A stretch of 8,176 nt of DNA from Intestinibacter sp. GTDB taxonomy: Bacteria; Bacillota; Clostridia; Peptostreptococcales; Peptostreptococcaceae. The stretch is from the NCBI RefSeq assembly GCF_022780145.1, contig NZ_JALEXO010000311.1, positions 1-8,176 on the forward strand, in the 5' to 3' direction. Within the stretch, counting starts at the first letter, position 1, and each line of letters opens with the position of its first letter. Of this stretch, positions 1 through 6,677 are shown piece after piece. The notes under the pieces are model-generated. The model saw nothing but the letters and a program-made list of their open reading frames with translations, ran no database searches and was not told the DNA's origin. A program made the translations under genes and the position numbers.

Positions 1-1177
1 TATCGTTAGCTAATTCATCATCACCTATAACAACTGTGTATTTAGCATTTATCTTATCAGAGTATTTGAATTGAGCTTTGATACTCTTATTTAAGTGATC
101 GTTATCAGCACTTATATGATTAGCTCTTAAATCTCTTATTATCTTAAAGCTTCTAGTTTTAGCTGCATCTCCTATAGTTGCTATATATATATCAGTTGAT
201 TTTGGATTATCTATTTCTATGTTGTTGTTTTCCAGAGTTAATAATAATCTTTCTACTCCAAGACCAAATCCTATACCACTTATATCCTTAGGTCCTCCAA
301 GTAATTCAACTAATCCATCGTATCTACCACCACCGCAAACAGTGCTTTGAGCTCCGATGTCATTAGAGATTATTTCAAATGCAGTTTTTCTATAGTAGTC
401 TAATCCTCTAACTATAGTTTTATCAACTACAAAGTCTATACCCATTTCTGTTAAGTATTTCTTTAATGTTTCGAAATGTTCTTTACAGTCGTCACATAAA
501 TTATCTATCATAAATGGTATGTCTTTTAAGTTTTCTTTACATTGAGGGTTTTTACAGTCTATAACTCTCATTGGGTTTTTGTCTTTTCTTTCTAGACAAG
601 TTTCACATAATACATCAGTCTTTTTGTCTAAGTATTCTTTTAATTTTTTGTTGTATGCTTCTCTACATTTAGGACATCCTACAGAGTTTATATTAACTGA
701 TAGGTTTTTAAGTCCTAATTCATTAAAGAATTGTACTGCAAGTGATATAACTTCAGCATCTACTGATGGTCCATCACTACCTAATACTTCTATACCAAAT
801 TGGTGGAATTGTCTTTGTCTACCTGCTTGTGGTCTTTCATATCTGAAGCAAGGAGTTATATAGTATAATTTTGTAGGTTGTGTATCTGCATACATTTTAT
901 TTTCTATAAATGATCTTATAACACCAGCAGTTCCTTCTGGTTTTAAGCTTAATTGTCTGTCCCCTCTATCAGTGAAAGTGTACATTTCCTTTTGAACTAC
1001 GTCAGTTGTGTCCCCAACACTTCTAGCAAATACTTCTGTGTGTTCAAAAATAGGAGTTCTTATTTCTTCATATCCATATAATGCACATATTTCTCTAAAT
1101 TTCTTTTCTACATAATGCCATTTATATACATCCTTTGGTGTTACATCCTTTGTTCCTCTAGGTGCTTTACTTAACAT
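1..1177 (-). CDS. hisS: Histidyl-tRNA synthetase (HisRS), partial: C-terminus off the left edge
   Basis: Class II aminoacyl-tRNA synthetase that charges tRNA-His with histidine using ATP, in the cytoplasm. The 392 visible codons begin MLSKAPRGTKDVTP. Motif 1 lies around residues 38-70, KPEGTAG at 79-85, and motif 2 with the HisRS signature FRYERPQAGRQRQFHQ at 111-126. An insertion domain follows at about 160-245, then the histidine-binding RGLDYY at 257-262, CGGGRYDGLV at 281-290 and motif 3 GFGLGVERLLL at 303-313. The C-terminal anticodon-binding domain starts near 328 (DIYIATIGDAA) and is cut by the window edge; the family is about 420 residues, so roughly 30 are missing. The insertion domain has eight cysteines (168, 171, 191, 194, 208, 213, 228, 231), which suggests bound metal. 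The ATG at 1177 lies inside the end of hemZ (11-nt overlap) with GAGGAGG nine nt upstream, so translation is probably coupled to hemZ. Confidence 0.97.
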   Translation of the reverse strand, partial: MLSKAPRGTKDVTPKDVYKWHYVEKKFREICALYGYEEIRTPIFEHTEVFARSVGDTTDVVQKEMYTFTDRGDRQLSLKPEGTAGVIRSFIENKMYADTQPTKLYYITPCFRYERPQAGRQRQFHQFGIEVLGSDGPSVDAEVISLAVQFFNELGLKNLSVNINSVGCPKCREAYNKKLKEYLDKKTDVLCETCLERKDKNPMRVIDCKNPQCKENLKDIPFMIDNLCDDCKEHFETLKKYLTEMGIDFVVDKTIVRGLDYYRKTAFEIISNDIGAQSTVCGGGRYDGLVELLGGPKDISGIGFGLGVERLLLTLENNNIEIDNPKSTDIYIATIGDAAKTRSFKIIRDLRANHISADNDHLNKSIKAQFKYSDKINAKYTVVIGDDELAND

Positions 1178-2639
1178 TTCTTTGTACCTCCTCATATTTT
1201 CTATTTATCATTTCGTCAACTCTATCAATATATTGTTCTAGATTCTTGACGTTTTCTACTCTTTCAATTCTATTTTCGTCTATATATACAAATTTTGTAA
1301 TTGAGCCTGCTCCTAAGGCTATGTTACTTTGGCGTTCCTCCATCATTTGAATGTTGTAGATACATTCATAGCCTTCCTTAGCGTATCCTATGTTTTCTAG
1401 GTTTCCTAGCATGTGTTTTTGTCTGTACATATAATATGGATTAAGTCCCATCTTCTTAGCGTATTCCATAGATAAATCTATCATCTTAGACATTTCATCA
1501 AATTGAGTCAATTTATATTCGTCTATATGTTCTTTTAATTTAGATGTTCTCTTAACTGCTAATGTATGCACAGTTAGACTCTCTGGTGAAAGCTTTTCGA
1601 TTTGTTTTAGAGTATTTTCTACCATTTCTAAATCTTCATCTACAAGTCCTAAAATTATATCCATATTAATATTATCAAATCCTAGCTCTCTCGCCAACTG
1701 AAAACATTCAATTATATCATTTACAGTATGTTTTCTGCCGACTTTTTCTAGAGTTTCGTCATTCATAGTCTGTGGATTTATACTTATTCTAGTTACATTG
1801 TGTTTTTTCAATACTTCTAAAATTTCTCTATTTATTGTATCAGGTCTACCTGCTTCTACTGTAAATTCTTTGATATTGCTTAAATCGAATTCTTCATATA
1901 AACCAGTTATCAATTTGTCCATTTCCTCTGGTGTCAATGTCGTAGGAGTTCCTCCTCCTATGTATAGAGTTTCGACCTCTTTACCTGTTTCTCTAAGTAA
2001 TTTTGCAACTCCCTTTACCTCTTCAAGTAATTTTTCTACATATAAAGGTTTCAAATCACTGTATTTGCTCAGAGAATTTGCTGGGAATGAGCAGTAATAA
2101 CATCTTGTTGGACAAAAAGGTATACTTACATATAATGATACTGTATTTTTGTCCACAGGGTAAATAAATTTTCTCTCTCTTTTTGCAATATCTAAAGCTA
2201 ATTCTATTTTATCACTATTTATGTAATAATCCTCAGCTAATTTTGATTTTATAAAATTTTCGTCTTTTCCTTCGTCTAATAGAGCATGTACAATCTTGAC
2301 AGGTCTTATACCTGTAAGTATACCCCAAGGCACGTTTGCTTCGAATTTTTGTTCAAGTATTTTAAACATACTTCTTTTTATAGTTTCTTTTATAGTTTTC
2401 TTGCGAGCTCTCTCATCTAGACCGCTTAGATCTCTATAGTCTACATTGCTAAGTATTTCTTCGTAATTTTCACAGTAAACTGTTTTTGAAAAAACCTTAT
2501 CTCCATGGTAAAAAATACTGTTGTCTATTACCATCATGCAGTCTTTTTCATCTAAAAATTTAAAATCAGAAGTAAATAATTTTACGAGCTCACTTACTTC
2601 GTATTTATAATCATGTCCTTTTAGAACAATTCCTATCAT
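1167..2639 (-). CDS. hemZ: Radical SAM protein HemZ (coproporphyrinogen dehydrogenase family)
   Basis: Radical S-adenosylmethionine enzyme of the HemN/HemW/HemZ group, named for oxygen-independent oxidation of coproporphyrinogen III. Numbering is from the ATG at 2639 (490 aa). An N-terminal region of about 165 residues, typical of HemZ, contains WGILTGIRPVK. Next is the radical-SAM barrel with SIPFCPTRCYYCSFPAN holding the 4Fe-4S cysteines C176, C180 and C183. The SAM-binding glycine motif YIGGGTPTTL follows at about 226-235. The HemZ-like C-terminal signature PYYMYRQKHMLGNLENIGY is near 401-419, and GAGSITKF near 443-450. The open frame can be extended two codons to a TTG at 2645, but AGGAG is only 3 nt from that TTG and 9 nt from the ATG, so I chose the ATG. 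HemN has a fourth cysteine two residues after the triad; here that position is phenylalanine, as in HemW. No other haem gene is nearby, so the substrate is uncertain although the family call is firm. Confidence 0.93.
   Translation of the reverse strand: MIGIVLKGHDYKYEVSELVKLFTSDFKFLDEKDCMMVIDNSIFYHGDKVFSKTVYCENYEEILSNVDYRDLSGLDERARKKTIKETIKRSMFKILEQKFEANVPWGILTGIRPVKIVHALLDEGKDENFIKSKLAEDYYINSDKIELALDIAKRERKFIYPVDKNTVSLYVSIPFCPTRCYYCSFPANSLSKYSDLKPLYVEKLLEEVKGVAKLLRETGKEVETLYIGGGTPTTLTPEEMDKLITGLYEEFDLSNIKEFTVEAGRPDTINREILEVLKKHNVTRISINPQTMNDETLEKVGRKHTVNDIIECFQLARELGFDNINMDIILGLVDEDLEMVENTLKQIEKLSPESLTVHTLAVKRTSKLKEHIDEYKLTQFDEMSKMIDLSMEYAKKMGLNPYYMYRQKHMLGNLENIGYAKEGYECIYNIQMMEERQSNIALGAGSITKFVYIDENRIERVENVKNLEQYIDRVDEMINRKYEEVQRNVK
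1187..1193 (-). promoter_or_regulatory. hisS ribosome binding site inside hemZ
   Basis: A strong GAGGAGG Shine-Dalgarno sequence with a 9-nt spacer to the hisS ATG at 1177. It lies within the last codons of hemZ, encoding part of the Glu-Glu-Val stretch, so it serves as both coding sequence and ribosome binding site. It fixes the hisS start. Confidence 0.85.
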
Positions 2640-2648
2640 TTTCAATAG

Positions 2649-2653
2649 CTCCT
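2649..2653 (-). promoter_or_regulatory. hemZ ribosome binding site that decides the start
   Basis: AGGAG, extended upstream as AAAAGGAG, precedes hemZ. The spacer is 9 nt to the ATG at 2639 but only 3 nt to the in-frame TTG at 2645. This favours the ATG and a 490-residue protein. Confidence 0.75.
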
Positions 2654-2676
2654 TTTCTGTTATTTAAATACAATGC

Positions 2677-2720
2677 AAAAAATAAACCAGTACTGCTTTT
2701 ATTAGCTAAAACAGTACTGG
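2677..2720 (-). terminator. Intrinsic terminator after the MBL hydrolase gene
   Basis: Read on the minus strand, CCAGTACTG (2720-2712) pairs perfectly with CAGTACTGG (2695-2687), a 9-bp stem. The 16-nt loop can add three A-U pairs after one mismatch. The 3' arm is followed directly by TTTATTTTTT (2686-2677). It begins 6 nt after the stop codon of the upstream gene. No T-tract follows on the plus strand, so it is directional. It separates the recJ-to-MBL unit from hemZ-hisS. Confidence 0.88.
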
Positions 2721-2726
2721 AAAAAC

Positions 2727-3350
2727 TTAGATTTGTTGCATATATGGATTAACTCTCTTTTCTACTCCAATTGTAGAAGATGGTCCATGTCCAGGATATA
2801 CTACTGCATTATCGTCGTATTTAGCTAATTTTCTCAAAGATTTCATAATTTGCTTGTAATCTCCACCATAAAAATCAGTTCTTCCTATACTTCCTGCGAA
2901 TAAAGTATCCCCTGTGAATATATTTTCTCCTACCTTTATACTCATACCACCCTTTGTGTGGCCTGGTGTGTGTATAATTTTTAATTTAAGACTTCCAAGC
3001 TCTATAACATCGCCTTCATCTACATATATATCTGCATCAAATTCAACTAATGGTCCTGGAAGCTGTGAACTTAAATTTTTCACTCTATCTATCAATACTT
3101 CTTCTTCTTTTACATGAGCTACTATTTTAGCATTTGTTCTTCTTTTTACTTCAGGTGCTTGTGATATATGATCGCCATGACCATGAGTTAATATTATATA
3201 TTCTACAGTAAATTGATGCTTTTCAATTACATTTAGTATATCTATAATACTTGCTCCTGGATCTATTACTGCACATTTTTTAGTCTTTTCATCTCCAAGG
3301 ATATAAGTATTTTCACCCATAAATCTTTCTTCAATTGTTTCAATTATCAT
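2727..3350 (-). CDS. Metallo-beta-lactamase-fold hydrolase, glyoxalase II-like
   Basis: A compact cytoplasmic metallohydrolase of 207 residues with no signal peptide or membrane segment. The dinuclear metal site is complete. THGHGDH at 55-61 gives H56, H58, D60 and H61; HTPGHT at 127-132 gives H131; FTGDTLF at 145-151 gives D148; and YPGHGP at 185-190 gives H188. This is the layout of the glyoxalase II-like subfamily (B. subtilis YqgX-type proteins), which hydrolyse thioesters or related substrates. It is shorter than classical glyoxalase II (about 250 residues) and seems to lack most of the C-terminal helical glutathione-binding domain, so a glutathione thioester is not a safe guess and the true substrate is unknown. 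It starts 12 nt after dtd; the dtd stop codon runs into its AAGGAGG ribosome binding site, pointing to a shared transcript. A terminator follows its stop. Confidence 0.92.
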   Translation of the reverse strand: MIIETIEERFMGENTYILGDEKTKKCAVIDPGASIIDILNVIEKHQFTVEYIILTHGHGDHISQAPEVKRRTNAKIVAHVKEEEVLIDRVKNLSSQLPGPLVEFDADIYVDEGDVIELGSLKLKIIHTPGHTKGGMSIKVGENIFTGDTLFAGSIGRTDFYGGDYKQIMKSLRKLAKYDDNAVVYPGHGPSSTIGVEKRVNPYMQQI

Positions 3351-3357
3351 AAAAACC

Positions 3358-3364
3358 CCTCCTT
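3358..3364 (-). promoter_or_regulatory. Ribosome binding site of the MBL gene, overlapping the dtd stop
   Basis: AAGGAGG with a 7-nt spacer to the ATG at 3350. Its first two bases are the last two bases of the dtd TAA stop (3363-3365). Ribosomes finishing dtd therefore sit on the next gene's binding site, which suggests coupled translation. Confidence 0.8.
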
Positions 3365-3812
3365 AGAAAGCTTTTTTAGATTCTAATAAAATTGTAACCG
3401 GTCCATCATTTACAAGCTCTACCATCATATGAGCGCCAAATTCTCCAGTTCCCACAGTTATCCCTTGTTTTCTTATTTTTTCAACAAATTCTTCGTATAG
3501 AGGGTTTGCTACTTCAGGTCTAGCAGCATCAGTAAAACTTGGTCTTCTACCTCTTCTACAATCTCCATAAAGCGTAAATTGAGATACTGCCATTATTTCT
3601 CCATCTATATCCTTTAAAGATAAATTCATTTTGTCGTTTTCATCTTCAAATATTCTTAAATTTACTACCTTGTCAACCATATAATCTACATCTTTAGATG
3701 TATCTTCGTGAGTTACACCTAATAAAACTAATAGTCCTTTTTTTACTTCTCCTGTTACTCTCTCATCTACAGTAACCTTTGAACATGATATTCTTTGAAC
3801 AACAGCTCTCAT
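3363..3812 (-). CDS. dtd: D-aminoacyl-tRNA deacylase
   Basis: Hydrolyses the ester bond of D-aminoacyl-tRNAs (D-Tyr-tRNA and others, and Gly-tRNA-Ala), so that D-amino acids are not trapped on tRNA or used by the ribosome. It works as a cytoplasmic homodimer, and catalysis uses tRNA groups. The 149-residue length is normal for the family. It begins MRAVVQRISCSKVTVD, the usual N-terminal strand. It carries the two defining motifs: SQFTLYGD at 77-84 and NDGPVT at 135-140, the latter the Gly-cisPro motif that excludes L-amino acids. RRGRRPSF (86-93) follows the first motif as expected. AGGAGG (3818-3823) sits 5 nt before the ATG, a slightly short spacer. The gene lies 34 nt downstream of relA, and the rel-dtd pairing is widespread in Firmicutes. 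I see no convincing promoter in the gap, so it is probably co-transcribed with relA. Confidence 0.97.
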   Translation of the reverse strand: MRAVVQRISCSKVTVDERVTGEVKKGLLVLLGVTHEDTSKDVDYMVDKVVNLRIFEDENDKMNLSLKDIDGEIMAVSQFTLYGDCRRGRRPSFTDAARPEVANPLYEEFVEKIRKQGITVGTGEFGAHMMVELVNDGPVTILLESKKAF

Positions 3813-3846
3813 CTCATCCTCCTAAATTTTATATAATTTGTAAATA

Positions 3847-6078
3847 TTAGTTTCTCATTCTTGAAACCTCATCAACTCCTGGAATTGATCTTATTTTTTT
3901 CATAAGTTGTTTTAATTCATTTATATCGTTAACTTCAACTAATATACTTATATTGACTGTATTGTCCTTTGAAACTCTGCAATTTACACCATTCATACTT
4001 AATTTTTCCATAGATACAATATGTATAACATCGTTTAAAAGACCTACTCTATCTACTGCTATAACCTTTATTTCACCTTCGAATTTGCTCTTTTCAGGAT
4101 TATTCCATTCGACTTCGACAAGTCTGTTTTTTATAAATTCGTCATCTAAATTTATATTGGTACAATCCTTTCTGTGAACTGCGACACCTCTACCTTTTGT
4201 TATATATCCTACTATATCATCTCCTGGAAGTGGATTGCAGCATTTTGCAAATCTTACTAATATATTGTCTAATCCTTTTACAGTAATACCGCTATCTTTT
4301 TTCTTTCTCTTTTTGGCGTATTCTTGTTCGTCGTAGTTTCTCTTTATTTTATTTTCTTTTTCTTGCATTCGTTTTTCTTTTTCTTGGCGGCTGACTTCTT
4401 TGTTGTAGAAATCTCTTACCTTAGGCATTACTTGTGATGTAGCTATACCACCGTATCCTATAGTTGCAATCAAATCGTCCAAGCTAGGTTGGTTGAATTT
4501 CTTCGCAACTTGTCCTAAGAATTTTTGAATGCTTGCATTATTGTATGGAATATTGTAGCGTTTGAATTCTTTTTCTAGTATTTCTGTTCCTCGCTCAATA
4601 TTTTCTTCTCTTTTTTCTTTTTTGAACCATTGTCTGATTCTATTTCTAGCAGTTGGTGTCTGTACTATATTCAACCAATCACGGCTAGGTCCTGGAGAGT
4701 TTGCAGATGTTATAACTTCCACTATTTCTCCATTTTGTAATTTATAGTTTATTGGAACAATCTTTCCATTTACTTTCGCACCTGTACACTTGTTACCTAC
4801 ATTTGTATGCACTCTGTATGCAAAATCTATTGGGGTGGAACCTGCTGGTAATTCCATGACATCTCCTCTTGGTGTGAATACATAAACCTGGCTATTAAAT
4901 ACATCTTCTTTAAGTGCATCTAAAAACTCATGTGGGTCTTTTACATCCTTTTCCCATTCCATCATTTGTCTTAGCCATTTTAATTTTTGTTCCATCTTAG
5001 TATCATGATTTCCTGTAATTCCTTCTTTGTATTTCCAGTGGGCTGCTATCCCATTTTCTGCTATCTCATGCATTTCATGAGTTCTTATTTGAATTTCTAC
5101 TGGATCTCCATCAGGGCCTATTACAGTAGTATGAAGAGATTGATAAAGATTTGGTTTAGGCATAGCTATGTAGTCTTTAAATCTTCCCGGCATAGGAATC
5201 CACATGGTATGAACCATTCCTAAAACTCCATAACAATCTTTTACTGTATCGACTATTATTCTTACAGCAGTTAAATCATAAATTTCTTCAAATGTTTTAT
5301 TTTTCTTTTTCATCTTTTTATAGATGCTATAAAAATGTTTCGGTCTACCAGAAACCTCACAATTTATATTTACTTCTTTTAATTTATCTTCTAGTATTTT
5401 TACTATTTTATCTATATATTTCTGTCTCTCATCTCTTTTTTTAGTTATCTTGTTAGCAAGCTCTTGATAACCTTCTGGGTCGATGTATTTTAGTGCCAAA
5501 TCTTCTAATTCCCATTTAATCTTTGATATACCTATTCTATGAGCAATTCCACCGTATATTTCCAGTGTTTCTTTTGCTTTGTATTTTGCCTTTTCCTCTG
5601 GCATATATTTAAGAGTTCTCATGTTATGAAGTCTATCTGCTAATTTAATCAAAATAACTCTGATGTCCTTAGCCATAGCTAAAAACATTTTTCTAAGGTT
5701 TTCAGCTTGAGATTCTTCCTTCGTTTGATACTTGATTTTACCTAATTTGGTAACCCCATCTACTAAGTCAGCTATATCCTTTCCAAACATTTCCTTGATG
5801 TCTTCATAAGTGTAAGGTGTATCTTCTACTACATCGTGTAGTAAACCTGCTGCTATAACCTCCATATCTAATTCTAGATCGGCTAATATATTTGCAACAG
5901 CTATTGGGTGAATTATATATGGCTCACCTGACCTTCTAAATACTCCTTCATGTGCAGATTTAGCTAAGTTGTATGCTTTTACAACGGGTGTCACATCTGC
6001 ATTTGGAGCATACCCTTTAATTTTATCTAAAATTTCTTGCAATTCTTTATCATAAACTTGCAATTCCTTGTCACACAT
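3847..6078 (-). CDS. relA: Long RelA/SpoT homologue (Rel/RSH), (p)ppGpp synthetase/hydrolase
   Basis: The central stringent-response enzyme, which makes and degrades guanosine alarmones on sensing uncharged tRNA at the ribosome. At 743 residues it is full length. The N-terminal HD hydrolase domain keeps its metal and catalytic residues: H57, H81-D82, E85-D86 and D148 with N152 in KLADRLHNMRTL. The synthetase domain has RPKHFYSIYKK (245-255), YDLTAVRI (267-274), YQSLHT (312-317) and EIQIRT (328-333). RFKD at 299-302 is the basic RXKD form found in bifunctional Rel rather than the acidic EXDD form of E. coli RelA. A TGS domain (about 396-458), a helical region, a charged linker (about 563-597), a zinc-finger domain with C613, C614, H635 and C639, and a C-terminal ACT domain (about 667-743) follow. 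All motifs needed for both activities are present, so I infer a bifunctional enzyme. The first 14 residues contain a short duplication (DKELQ twice). Confidence 0.97.
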   Translation of the reverse strand: MCDKELQVYDKELQEILDKIKGYAPNADVTPVVKAYNLAKSAHEGVFRRSGEPYIIHPIAVANILADLELDMEVIAAGLLHDVVEDTPYTYEDIKEMFGKDIADLVDGVTKLGKIKYQTKEESQAENLRKMFLAMAKDIRVILIKLADRLHNMRTLKYMPEEKAKYKAKETLEIYGGIAHRIGISKIKWELEDLALKYIDPEGYQELANKITKKRDERQKYIDKIVKILEDKLKEVNINCEVSGRPKHFYSIYKKMKKKNKTFEEIYDLTAVRIIVDTVKDCYGVLGMVHTMWIPMPGRFKDYIAMPKPNLYQSLHTTVIGPDGDPVEIQIRTHEMHEIAENGIAAHWKYKEGITGNHDTKMEQKLKWLRQMMEWEKDVKDPHEFLDALKEDVFNSQVYVFTPRGDVMELPAGSTPIDFAYRVHTNVGNKCTGAKVNGKIVPINYKLQNGEIVEVITSANSPGPSRDWLNIVQTPTARNRIRQWFKKEKREENIERGTEILEKEFKRYNIPYNNASIQKFLGQVAKKFNQPSLDDLIATIGYGGIATSQVMPKVRDFYNKEVSRQEKEKRMQEKENKIKRNYDEQEYAKKRKKKDSGITVKGLDNILVRFAKCCNPLPGDDIVGYITKGRGVAVHRKDCTNINLDDEFIKNRLVEVEWNNPEKSKFEGEIKVIAVDRVGLLNDVIHIVSMEKLSMNGVNCRVSKDNTVNISILVEVNDINELKQLMKKIRSIPGVDEVSRMRN
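6036..6072 (-). repeat. Imperfect 16-bp direct repeat in the relA 5' end
   Basis: Two copies, GACAAGGAATTGCAAG (6072-6057) and GATAAAGAATTGCAAG (6051-6036), match at 14 of 16 bases. They are offset by exactly 21 nt, or seven codons, and so duplicate the peptide DKELQ without shifting frame. Both differences are synonymous third-position T/C or A/G changes, suggesting a duplication old enough to have drifted. Confidence 0.8.
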
Positions 6079-6082
6079 ATTA

Positions 6083-6088
6083 CCACCT
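6083..6088 (-). promoter_or_regulatory. Weak or atypical ribosome binding site of relA
   Basis: AGGTGG lies only 4 nt before the relA ATG at 6078. It is less complete and closer than the AGGAGG sites of the neighbouring genes. It supports the ATG at 6078, since no better start is visible, but suggests lower translation initiation for relA. Confidence 0.5.
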
Positions 6089-6117
6089 AATTTATCTTAT
6101 ATTTTTATGTATATGAA

Positions 6118-6141
6118 AATAGTTGGTATATACCAACTATT
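6118..6141. promoter_or_regulatory. 24-bp perfect palindrome between apt and relA (operator or weak terminator)
   Basis: AATAGTTGGT, then ATAT, then ACCAACTATT form a perfect dyad beginning 9 nt beyond the apt stop. As RNA it makes a 10-bp stem with a 4-nt loop. On the minus strand only TTTTC follows, so it would be a weak terminator at best. As DNA, the core TTGGTATATACCAA looks like a binding site for a dimeric regulator. A possible -35 TTGGTA (6136-6131) inside it and a possible -10 TATACA (6113-6108), 17 nt apart and each matching consensus at four of six bases, would place a relA promoter here. The dyad is certain; its role is not. Confidence 0.6.
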
Positions 6142-6150
6142 ATTATTGTT

Positions 6151-6663
6151 TTAGTATTTAATTAGAGAATTAACATGGTAGCCTTTTAATTTATCTCTTC
6201 CATTTAAAAACTCTAATTCTATTAAAAATTGTGCTGACACAACTTCTCCACCTAATTTTTCTATTAATTTAATTGCAGCTTCAGTTGTTCCTCCTGTAGC
6301 TAGTAAATCATCGACGATTGCCACTCTTTGTCCTGGCTTTATCGCATCCTTATGGACTTCTAGTATATTTGAACCGTATTCTAAATCGTATTCAAATCTT
6401 TCAACCTCTGCTGGCAATTTTCCTGGCTTTCTAACAGGCACAAATCCAGCTTCTAAAGCATATGCAACTGGTGTACCGATTAAGAAGCCTCTTGCTTCTG
6501 GACCAACTACTATATCTATTTGTTTGTCTTTTAAATCCTCTACTATTTTATCAATAGAATATTTTAAGGCTTTCCCATCTTTTAATAATGTTGTTATATC
6601 CTTAAAACTGATTCCCTCTTTTGGGAAATCTTCAATAACCCTTACACATTCCTTTAAATCCAT
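6151..6663 (-). CDS. apt: Adenine phosphoribosyltransferase
   Basis: Purine salvage enzyme that converts adenine and PRPP to AMP and pyrophosphate; a cytoplasmic homodimer. Its 170 residues are the normal family length. The PRPP-binding signature VAIVDDLLATGGT is at 114-126. VVGPEARGFLIGTPVA (52-67) and VRKPGKLP (77-84), with the flexible loop after it, are typical of Apt. The start region DFPKEGISFKDIT (12-24) is also diagnostic. The gene begins 12 nt after recJ, and the recJ TAG stop overlaps its AGGAGG (6672-6677), which has an 8-nt spacer to the ATG. The recJ-apt-rel order is common in Firmicutes and places AMP salvage beside alarmone metabolism, which controls purine nucleotide pools. 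The palindrome beginning 9 nt after its stop may limit read-through into relA. Confidence 0.97.
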   Translation of the reverse strand: MDLKECVRVIEDFPKEGISFKDITTLLKDGKALKYSIDKIVEDLKDKQIDIVVGPEARGFLIGTPVAYALEAGFVPVRKPGKLPAEVERFEYDLEYGSNILEVHKDAIKPGQRVAIVDDLLATGGTTEAAIKLIEKLGGEVVSAQFLIELEFLNGRDKLKGYHVNSLIKY

Positions 6664-6671
6664 TCTAGACT

Positions 6672-6677
6672 CCTCCT
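6672..6677 (-). promoter_or_regulatory. apt ribosome binding site overlapping the recJ stop
   Basis: AGGAGG with an 8-nt spacer to the apt ATG at 6663. Its first two bases are the last two bases of the recJ TAG stop (6676-6678), the same arrangement as at the dtd/MBL junction, suggesting coupled translation. Confidence 0.8.

Noticed and set aside
579..863. 94-codon open frame on the plus strand
   Set aside because: Lies wholly antisense to hisS, whose motifs are intact here; no ribosome binding site and a Ser/Asn/Leu-rich product typical of a reverse-strand shadow.
1798..2097. 99-codon open frame on the plus strand
   Set aside because: Antisense to the radical-SAM core of hemZ; composition is an antisense artefact and there is no supporting signal.
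2640..2726. T-box or other riboswitch leader before hemZ-hisS
   Set aside because: The gap is only 87 bp and mostly occupied by the terminator; no T-box sequence or specifier stem is visible.
3813..3846. Possible promoter between relA and dtd (TTTACA and TATAAA-like sequences)
   Set aside because: The two elements are only about 5 nt apart, and no -35 fits the -10 at normal spacing; AT-rich intergenic sequence gives such matches by chance.
4987..5223. 78-codon open frame on the plus strand with hydrophobic, aromatic-rich product
   Set aside because: Antisense to the conserved synthetase domain of relA; the hydrophobic look comes from reverse-complemented AT-rich codons, not a membrane protein.
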